This document shows positions 1 through 5,605 of a stretch of 18,951 nucleotides of DNA, piece by piece; position 1 is the first letter of the stretch, and every line of letters starts with the position of its first letter. The DNA is from Candidatus Moraniibacteriota bacterium (lineage in GTDB: Bacteria; Patescibacteriota; Minisyncoccia; Moranbacterales; GWC2-37-73): the NCBI GenBank assembly GCA_003510895.1, contig DOKE01000003.1, positions 4,811 through 23,761 on the forward strand, in the 5' to 3' direction. The notes under the pieces are model-generated. The model did not search any database. It was not told the origin of the DNA and saw only the letters and a program-made list of their open reading frames with translations. The translations under genes and the position numbers were made by a program.

Positions 1-19
1 CCAACTGCGAGGTTTTATG

Positions 20-490
20 TTATTTTATTGAAAAAAATATCTTATCGTCTATCTTTACGCCGAACTCCTTGACTGTTCCGGCATTTAGTTCCAAAACCTT
101 ATCCGCCGCAACAGACGGCTTAATTGTTTCAGAAAAATCAAAAGGAATATTTTCCTCCATAGCAACTACTTTCTCGCCATCTATCCAAATAATATCCAAC
201 GGAAATTCCATATCTTTCATCCAAAAGGATCTCTTTTGCTTGTCGTCAAAAATAAAAAGCATTCCGCATTTCTCGCACATATCTTTTCTTTTTCCAAGTC
301 CAAGTTGTCTTTTTTTGTTGCTATCGGCAATTTCTATTCGAAAAAGAGAATTCCCAAACAAAATCCACCCTTTCCTATTTCCATATTCTGAATAATCATT
401 TTTTTTCACAAAAAAAAGAACGCCACAAAAAATTATTATCACAAAAAAAACAACCGCCACTATAAAGTATTTATTTTTCTTCAACAACAT
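20..490 (-). CDS. Membrane-anchored DUF192 family protein
   Basis: This encodes a 156-residue protein with one N-terminal membrane helix (about residues 8-28) followed by a DUF192 domain (about 41-155). The family signature is clear: GMLFIF at 76-81, FWMKDMEFPLDIIWID at about 89-104, and VLELNAG near 132-138. DUF192 proteins are small, mostly beta, often exported or lipid-anchored, and have no settled biochemical role. The anchor here places the domain outside the membrane. A Cys-x-x-Cys pair (C72, C75) lies just before GMLF. The start codon sits inside the 3' end of the upstream phosphoglycosyltransferase gene, a 20-base overlap that suggests translational coupling. The next Met is at residue 71, inside the domain, so ATG at 490 is the only sensible start. 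It is the last complete gene of a six-gene minus-strand run. Family assignment is firm; function is unknown. Confidence 0.9.
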   Translation of the reverse strand: MLLKKNKYFIVAVVFFVIIIFCGVLFFVKKNDYSEYGNRKGWILFGNSLFRIEIADSNKKRQLGLGKRKDMCEKCGMLFIFDDKQKRSFWMKDMEFPLDIIWIDGEKVVAMEENIPFDFSETIKPSVAADKVLELNAGTVKEFGVKIDDKIFFSIK

Positions 491-1496
491 ACACTTTTTT
501 TCTGATTATTGAAATAATAGCGCTGACAATAAAAATAACTGAAAATATGGCGACGGACTTCCCTGCTGTTTTTGTATTCAAAGAAACCAAAGCAATCACT
601 ATTGTGATGATATAGAAAAAAAGACAAATTTTATTTTGCGACCATCCAAGATCCAACAACTTATGATGCAAATGTCTTTTATCCGGAGAAAAAATTGATC
701 TTTTATTTTTTATTCTTTCATAAATAACCCAGAAAGCGTCCACAACAGGAATTGCCGCCACCAAAAGAGTTGTGGCGATTTTCAAACCGGCGAAAATTGC
801 CAGAACAGCTAAAATAAATCCCATAAACATTGATCCGCTTGTGCCGGCCAGAATTTTTGCTGGATGAAAATTAAATATCAAAAAAGCCAGTATTGATCCA
901 AATAAGGCAACCGTTATTATGCCCATCGGCGGTTGATTGACTTCCGGTTTGATGCTGAGCAGAAAAATTGTTGCCGCTCCGATAAGAGTTATTCCCCCGC
1001 TAAGACCGTCTATCCCATCAACCCAATTCATTGAATTCATAAAAACAATAATCCAAACAATCATAAACAAAAGACTGGGCAGAAAATTTTCTTTTATTCC
1101 CAAATCAAAAACTCCGCCAAAAGGATTTGTTATATATTCCACTCTTATTCCCATTATGAAAATGAAAATAACAATCATCAATTGAAAAAATATTTGTTTT
1201 TTCCAATTTAATTCTTGCAGGTCATCCCAAATTCCAAAAACAAGTATCGCCAAAGAAGCGATAATAACTATCCATAATTGATTGGAAATAAAAAGATTTT
1301 TATCCAGAATTAGGGTTGCAACAAATGCCAGGATAATAGCCGCTCCGCCCATTCTTGAAATTCCGTTTTTATGTATATGCCTTTCGGAAATTCTTTTTTC
1401 GGAAATATTCTTTTTTAGGAAAACAAGCAAAAACAAAAGAATACTGGAAACAGAAAAAGAAACAAAAAAAGGAAATAGATACAAAAAATCTTTCAT
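471..1496 (-). CDS. WecA/TagO/MraY-superfamily polyprenyl-phosphate sugar-1-phosphate transferase
   Basis: This encodes a 341-residue polytopic membrane protein (about ten hydrophobic helices) of glycosyltransferase family 4. The family moves a sugar-1-phosphate, usually N-acetylhexosamine phosphate, from a UDP-sugar to undecaprenyl phosphate on the inner face of the membrane, starting a lipid-linked glycan. Visible motifs in order are HKNGISRMGG (42-51), the catalytic Asp pair in GIWDDLQ (D91, D92), NSMNWVDGIDGLSGG (154-168), and a histidine motif RHLHHK (274-279). The HLHH form and general layout fit WecA/TagO/RgpG more than MraY. One departure stands out: where the family has GDxGS with a metal-binding Asp, this protein has GTSGS (218-222). 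Whether it is active, and on which sugar, cannot be told. Its neighbours are a GT2 polymerase upstream and the overlapping DUF192 gene downstream. Confidence 0.88.
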   Translation of the reverse strand: MKDFLYLFPFFVSFSVSSILLFLLVFLKKNISEKRISERHIHKNGISRMGGAAIILAFVATLILDKNLFISNQLWIVIIASLAILVFGIWDDLQELNWKKQIFFQLMIVIFIFIMGIRVEYITNPFGGVFDLGIKENFLPSLLFMIVWIIVFMNSMNWVDGIDGLSGGITLIGAATIFLLSIKPEVNQPPMGIITVALFGSILAFLIFNFHPAKILAGTSGSMFMGFILAVLAIFAGLKIATTLLVAAIPVVDAFWVIYERIKNKRSIFSPDKRHLHHKLLDLGWSQNKICLFFYIITIVIALVSLNTKTAGKSVAIFSVIFIVSAIISIIRKKVYVVEEK

Positions 1497-1529
1497 CGCA
1501 ATGCTTTCAAAAAATTTATTTAAATCGTT

Positions 1530-3212
1530 TTATTTTCTGATTTTTTCCGTCACCCAGAATTCTCCGAAATATCGTTTAAACAAAATTCTTGTTTGAGAAT
1601 CAATGGCGGGAAGAGCTCCAAGCGTAGGCGCAATAATCGGCACCAAAAACCATTGCAAAAACATATAGATATATCTTTTTCTGGAATATTTTTCCGGACG
1701 CTGAGGCAAAAGAAAAAAACTCAAAAACATAGAAACAATCAAGCCAAACATAGCCAACATCATCAAATATCTTGTTACAAAAGGAAGATTGTGAGCGATA
1801 ACACTTTCGTTAAAAGCCTCCCCTCCAAAAATCAAAGGGAGCCAACCCAAAATTGCTAAAATAAATGAGGAAGTTGCCCATGAATGATGACCTTCTATCA
1901 TCTCAGAAGCAATCCTGATTTTTTTTGAAAGCCTGATTTGTTTGTCCGGCCACAAAGCTCGCATAATCATTGGAAAATTTTCAATTCCATACGCCCAACG
2001 TCTTTTCTGTTTATATTGATTCTTTATTGTTTTCCAATATGTCTGTGCTAAAACAGCGTCCAATGATATAGGCAAATAAATCGGCTTCACTTTATAATCA
2101 CCATGATAATAGGAAAAACATTTCCAATAAATAACAGAATCTTCACTAATAACATTCACCGGCCAAAATCCAACTTTCACCAAAGTTTCAAAAGGCTCGC
2201 TATGGGAAGAGAATGTTACCATCTCCACTCTGGTGCTCTGATACATATGCCAAAACGAAGAACTGGTTACAATCACTCGCACAAAAGCGTTAGTATCCCA
2301 AAGATTATTATGATACATCGGAAGCGGTTGATAGGATCTTTGCAATCTTTTTGGGTCGGTTATATATTCATAGGTAAGCGCGGCAAAATATTGAGGATGG
2401 CAAACACTGTCGCAATCAAAATTGGAAAAAACAACGTTTTTATAATCAACCTTTCTTTCATCCAAATATTGCATCAATTTCTTGGCTGCATACGTCGCAT
2501 TAGAAGCTTTGCATTTTAATTCCCCCTCCGCCACCTCATGAGTCGTTACCAGAAAATCTCGAAAAATTCCATTGAATTTATTTTTTAGATAATCTACTTT
2601 TTTCAATCTTTGCTCCCTATCCTCTCTTTCTTCCGTCGCCAAGAGTATTATTATTTGCTTGTTTGGAAAATTACTATCCGCAATAGCTTGGATAGCCGGT
2701 TCAATTATGTCCGCCGGTTCTCCAGCTGTTGGAAGCATCACGACATGCAACACCTTTCTCCAATCCAAAATGTCTTCCTTATTTTTTTCTATTTCAGAAA
2801 CCTTTTCCAAAAATCTCTTATTCTTCTTTATCTCTTTTCTTATCTTCTTTTTTTCAAAAAATCCGACACCTTCGCCAAGCTGCTCTTCTATCTTTTTTAT
2901 TTTTTCCGAAAGCATTGAAATATAGACAGTTGGATTTGATATGTTTTGACACCTCTCCCACCAATCGATAGTTTTTCCTTCTTGGAATCTCTTATAGGCC
3001 GTTACAGAATAAACAGTTATGAATATTGTTCTATAAATCCAATACACATCAAAAGCGATTATAAAAACTGCCACCCAAATCGGTAGAAAAAATGACAACA
3101 AAAACATCCCGATCAAAGTGAGCCACGTCAATGTTCCGGGAATTATTTCAAACATTCTCTGAATTTTTCTTTCTTTTGGATCTGTAGTTCTTGGATCTGG
3201 AAAATTAAACAT
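1530..3212 (-). CDS. Processive-type membrane GT2 glycosyltransferase (cellulose/hyaluronan synthase-like)
   Basis: This encodes a 560-residue integral membrane glycosyltransferase. Two N-terminal helices lie at about 28-68. The GT2 catalytic core begins near 155 with HVVMLPTAGEP. It shows a DxD-type metal and nucleotide-sugar motif FDCDS (D266, D268), a SED motif (E357, D358) of the acceptor or catalytic base type, and Q402-KR-R405-W406, the QxxRW signature of processive synthases. Three or four C-terminal helices (about 446-535) would form the channel or anchor. This arrangement predicts a plasma-membrane enzyme that polymerises, and perhaps extrudes, a polysaccharide from a UDP- or GDP-sugar; the sugar cannot be read from sequence. 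A charged, coiled-coil-like insert (about 100-148) separates the N-terminal helices from the core. The start codon follows the upstream stop by one base (TAA-A-ATG), so coupling with the small membrane protein is likely. Confidence 0.85.
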   Translation of the reverse strand: MFNFPDPRTTDPKERKIQRMFEIIPGTLTWLTLIGMFLLSFFLPIWVAVFIIAFDVYWIYRTIFITVYSVTAYKRFQEGKTIDWWERCQNISNPTVYISMLSEKIKKIEEQLGEGVGFFEKKKIRKEIKKNKRFLEKVSEIEKNKEDILDWRKVLHVVMLPTAGEPADIIEPAIQAIADSNFPNKQIIILLATEEREDREQRLKKVDYLKNKFNGIFRDFLVTTHEVAEGELKCKASNATYAAKKLMQYLDERKVDYKNVVFSNFDCDSVCHPQYFAALTYEYITDPKRLQRSYQPLPMYHNNLWDTNAFVRVIVTSSSFWHMYQSTRVEMVTFSSHSEPFETLVKVGFWPVNVISEDSVIYWKCFSYYHGDYKVKPIYLPISLDAVLAQTYWKTIKNQYKQKRRWAYGIENFPMIMRALWPDKQIRLSKKIRIASEMIEGHHSWATSSFILAILGWLPLIFGGEAFNESVIAHNLPFVTRYLMMLAMFGLIVSMFLSFFLLPQRPEKYSRKRYIYMFLQWFLVPIIAPTLGALPAIDSQTRILFKRYFGEFWVTEKIRK

Positions 3213-3213
3213 T

Positions 3214-3600
3214 TTAGTAATTTATTCTTATTAAACTGCCAATTGCAATCAACGCGCTAATGTGCGCTATAAACGAAGCTAGAAACAACAAATACGTGAC
3301 TGCCCTCTCTTTCTGTTTATAAAAAAAATAGCCCAAAATCGTATTTATAATGAAAATCAGGGTTACAATAGCGGGTAAAAGATAGATTTGTCTCCAATCG
3401 CCAATAATATCCACCCCGAAGTATACATTATAATGCAATATCAAAGGAAAATCAACCGGCCTGATAAAAAACAGCAACAACCCCCAACAAGTAAAATTTA
3501 AAAGCAACAAAACTATCAATGTCCAATGAACAATCGTACTGCGAAAAAATTCATGAGAAAAAATATTTTTTATAAATCCAGAATGTATATATATTCGCAT
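3214..3600 (-). CDS. Small three-helix membrane protein, possibly DUF1648-like
   Basis: This encodes a 128-residue protein with three strong hydrophobic helices (about 25-48, 75-94 and 99-122) and a short amphipathic N-terminus. I do not recognise a named family with certainty. Between helices 1 and 2 lies PLILHYNVYFGVDIIG, which recalls the short extracytoplasmic loop of DUF1648/SdpI-type membrane proteins (a proline, a His-Tyr-Asn-like patch, then a glycine and a later Leu-Pro). That resemblance is an inference by eye. The stop codon is separated by one base from the start of the GT2 polymerase gene. It could therefore be an accessory subunit of that enzyme, but genomic adjacency is the only evidence. 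The first ATG is used; no ribosome-binding site is visible. Confidence 0.75.
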   Translation of the reverse strand: MRIYIHSGFIKNIFSHEFFRSTIVHWTLIVLLLLNFTCWGLLLFFIRPVDFPLILHYNVYFGVDIIGDWRQIYLLPAIVTLIFIINTILGYFFYKQKERAVTYLLFLASFIAHISALIAIGSLIRINY

Positions 3601-3640
3601 CAGTATTCTTTTTGTGATTAAATTGCGATATTTTAAAAGA

Positions 3641-4765
3641 TTATAATAATTCCGACGGTTTATCTAGCGCGAATGGTTCTATCTTTCTTTCAGAATTACC
3701 TATCTTAGCAACATCTTTATCAATTTTTTCAAATTCTTTATGAGCAGTATTATAGTGATTCACAGTAGTGCCTAAACTACTTCCTATTTTTTTGAAGTAT
3801 TCATCGTATCTCATAATATGTTGTTGCAGTTTTCCCACATTGGTTCTGATTTCCTTGGCGCTTTCTTCTATTTGAAATGCCCTGAGTCCTTGAAGCACTG
3901 TTTGCAAATAAGCCAAAAATGAAGTTGGAGAAACAATTATAACTTTTCTATCCTGAAAAGCGTATTCGATTAAATCCCGTGTATTCACCTGCCCGGTGCC
4001 TACCTTATTTACCAATAAATCATAATAAATCGCCTCCGAGGGAATAAACATAAAAGCAAAATCCATAGTTCCCATTTCGGGACGAATATATTTTGAAGTT
4101 TCATCAATACGATTTTTCAAATCCTGCTTAAACAATTTTTCAAATTTTTCCCGTTCTGCGCTATCCGCAGCATCCAAAATTCTTTCGTAATTTTCAAGAG
4201 AAAATTTCGAATCTATGGGAACTATTTTATCTTTGACAAAAACGACCGCATCCACAATCAATTCTTGTTCAGTCCTTTCACTTTTTCCCATCTTATATTG
4301 CATTTGATACGAACCGGGAGGCAAAACATTTTTCAGTGTTTCTTCCAAAAAATATTCGCCCAAAACTCCTCTTTGTTTTGGATTTTTGAGAATATCCTGA
4401 AGATTTTTCAACTGAGCGGAAAAGTTAACAACTTGCCTGTTGGTTTCATCTAACTTGGTCAGTTTTTCCGTCACTTTCGAAATAAGATCCGCGGATTGAC
4501 CGGAAATTCCCCTGACCGTATTGATTGTGTCTTTCATATGTTCACTCGTTGAACGACGAGCTTCGCTAAGTTTCATTTCAAGCTCTTTACGCAACTCTCC
4601 ATTCTGCTCACTAAGCGAACGCAATCTTTCCAGAATTGTGGTTGTTTTCTCCTGCTCCTCTCTATTTTCCAAATTTTTTTGAAAATTTCTTTTCAAATCA
4701 AAAACCAACGCCAGCAAAACGACCAATAAAACAACAAGAACTATAATCGCAAAATATATAGCCAT
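3641..4765 (-). CDS. rmuC: RmuC-family protein (predicted membrane-tethered nuclease-like protein)
   Basis: This encodes a 374-residue protein with an N-terminal membrane helix (about 3-22), a long coiled coil (about 25-125), then the RmuC domain (about 130-320). The family block is evident: RGVLGEYFLEETLKN (132-146), IVDAVVFVKDKIVPIDSKF (170-188) and MGTMDFAFMFIPSEAIYYDL (231-250), followed by VIIVSPTSFLAYLQTV. The D172 and D185-S-K187 arrangement matches the PD-(D/E)xK-like core proposed for the family. In E. coli, rmuC mutants show altered rearrangement at inverted repeats; the biochemical role is poorly known. The C-terminus is a short helical tail. It is somewhat shorter than the E. coli protein but looks complete. 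It sits 38 bases after the winged-helix gene in the same direction; the functional link to the downstream glycan genes is not obvious. Confidence 0.92.
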   Translation of the reverse strand: MAIYFAIIVLVVLLVVLLALVFDLKRNFQKNLENREEQEKTTTILERLRSLSEQNGELRKELEMKLSEARRSTSEHMKDTINTVRGISGQSADLISKVTEKLTKLDETNRQVVNFSAQLKNLQDILKNPKQRGVLGEYFLEETLKNVLPPGSYQMQYKMGKSERTEQELIVDAVVFVKDKIVPIDSKFSLENYERILDAADSAEREKFEKLFKQDLKNRIDETSKYIRPEMGTMDFAFMFIPSEAIYYDLLVNKVGTGQVNTRDLIEYAFQDRKVIIVSPTSFLAYLQTVLQGLRAFQIEESAKEIRTNVGKLQQHIMRYDEYFKKIGSSLGTTVNHYNTAHKEFEKIDKDVAKIGNSERKIEPFALDKPSELL

Positions 4766-4803
4766 AACGCAAAAATTAATCTAATAATGAGTTTTTATTT
4801 TTA

Positions 4804-5409
4804 CTAATACTTTTTCAATCCTGCCACAAATCTTTTTAGTCCGGGAATCTTGTTCACAATTTCATTATACGGACCGTCCAGGAAATCAATCAGAAACCTG
4901 TCTAACATATCCAAACGATATTTAAATTCTTCACTGTTCATAAGAACAAAACTGATTTCCTTGCCAATTTCCGCTTCAAGATTATTCATAACGCTCCTCA
5001 ATTTGCTCCGATTGACATTATTAACAACCAAAATCATATCTACCTTGCTCTTCGAATGATTAAGAAAGATACCACTAATAAGAACCAGCTTCGCATCGCC
5101 AATCCCCTTGATTCTTCCTAAACTTTTGCACTGGGGATAAATATTTGATTTCGCTATTAATCCTCTAAGTTCTGGATAAAAATGAAAACTCTTGTTCAAT
5201 ACAAAATATTTTTCTCTCTTTTTTGCTTTTTCCGTAACAAACTTTATTTTTTTCAAAGCATTCAATTCTTTTCTCACCTGAGAAACGGATAACATATTTT
5301 TTTGAGTTATATCGGCAATGGAATGATCATTGTCAGGATTCAACAAAAAAAACCTCAATATTCTGGTTTTCGCCTTGGAACCGAATAATGTTTCTAGAAT
5401 TTCAGACAT
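4804..5409 (-). CDS. Winged-helix DNA-binding protein with degenerate nucleotidyltransferase-like domain
   Basis: This encodes a 201-residue soluble protein. Residues 1-75 form a probable winged helix-turn-helix: FGSKAKTRILRFFLLN starts it, a recognition-type helix SVSQVRKELNALKK lies at 41-54, and the wing is basic. Residues about 103-190 resemble the small nucleotidyltransferase fold that pairs with such HTH domains, with a strand-loop-strand KVDMILVVNN (122-131). The GS-x-A/S-R-G motif and paired Asp residues of active enzymes are missing, so catalysis is unlikely. The likely role is a transcription regulator, perhaps autoregulatory, since it is the first gene of the minus-strand run and lies directly beside an inverted repeat in the divergent spacer. 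It could equally be an archaeal-style HTH regulator unrelated to MNT proteins. The domain call for the C-terminus is tentative. Confidence 0.7.
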   Translation of the reverse strand: MSEILETLFGSKAKTRILRFFLLNPDNDHSIADITQKNMLSVSQVRKELNALKKIKFVTEKAKKREKYFVLNKSFHFYPELRGLIAKSNIYPQCKSLGRIKGIGDAKLVLISGIFLNHSKSKVDMILVVNNVNRSKLRSVMNNLEAEIGKEISFVLMNSEEFKYRLDMLDRFLIDFLDGPYNEIVNKIPGLKRFVAGLKKY

Positions 5410-5465
5410 ATTTTTTCAATAAAGATGAATATATTAACGAATTACCCCCAAAAGGTTCTAAAGGC

Positions 5466-5494
5466 AGTATACCTCCAATTATTGAAAAAGTAAA
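5466..5494 (-). promoter_or_regulatory. Candidate promoter for the minus-strand run starting at 5409
   Basis: Read on the minus strand, TTTACT (5489-5494, four of six matches to TTGACA) is followed after exactly 17 bases by TATACT (5466-5471). Transcription would begin near 5459 and leave about 50 bases of leader before the ATG at 5409. The -35 box lies inside the loop of the inverted repeat 5478-5514. This was found by eye only. Confidence 0.4.
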
Positions 5495-5514
5495 CTTCCC
5501 GGGTTTTCAATAAT
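5478..5514. repeat. 11-bp perfect inverted repeat in divergent spacer (operator candidate)
   Basis: ATTATTGAAAA (5478-5488) and its exact reverse complement TTTTCAATAAT (5504-5514) flank a 15-base loop containing CCCGGG. A further partial copy, TTTTCAATAAA, lies at 5413-5423 just before the ATG at 5409. The repeat spans the predicted -35 box of the minus-strand promoter. Because the flanking genes are divergent, a terminator makes little sense here. An operator for the adjacent winged-helix protein is the simplest reading. AT-rich chance repeats remain possible. Confidence 0.5.
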
Positions 5515-5521
5515 CACCCAT

Positions 5522-5550
5522 TTGGCTTTAAAAAATTAATCATATATAAT
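5522..5550 (+). promoter_or_regulatory. Candidate promoter upstream of the 800-residue membrane protein gene
   Basis: TTGGCT (5522-5527, four of six matches to TTGACA) is followed after 17 bases by a consensus TATAAT (5545-5550). Transcription would begin near 5557, giving a leader of about 45-60 bases depending on which ATG is used. It competes with the extended -10 element at 5597-5605. Confidence 0.4.
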
Positions 5551-5596
5551 TATAAAAAAGGGCAGAATTTCAACATTTTTTCTATTGACAAAAAAA

Positions 5597-5605
5597 TGTT
5601 ATAAT
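5597..5605 (+). promoter_or_regulatory. Extended -10 element overlapping the first ATG of the next gene
   Basis: TGTTATAAT is a perfect extended -10 (TGnTATAAT). The -35 position 17 bases upstream is only TTTTCT. A TTGACA at 5585-5590 is just 9 bases away and cannot serve as its -35. If used, transcription would begin near 5612, after the ATG at 5604 and only a few bases before the ATG at 5616, making the message essentially leaderless. Confidence 0.4.

Noticed and set aside
2103..2519. Plus-strand open frame of 138 codons
   Set aside because: It lies wholly antisense to the GT2 catalytic core, whose motifs are intact; no recognisable domain.
3640..3645. Minus-strand TATAAT overlapping the rmuC stop codon as an internal promoter
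   Set aside because: No -35 match at 16-18 bases and no TG extension; consistent with chance in AT-rich DNA.
5585..5605. TTGACA followed by TATAAT as a classical promoter
   Set aside because: The spacer is only 9 bases; a sigma-70-type promoter needs about 16-18. Only the extended -10 part was kept.
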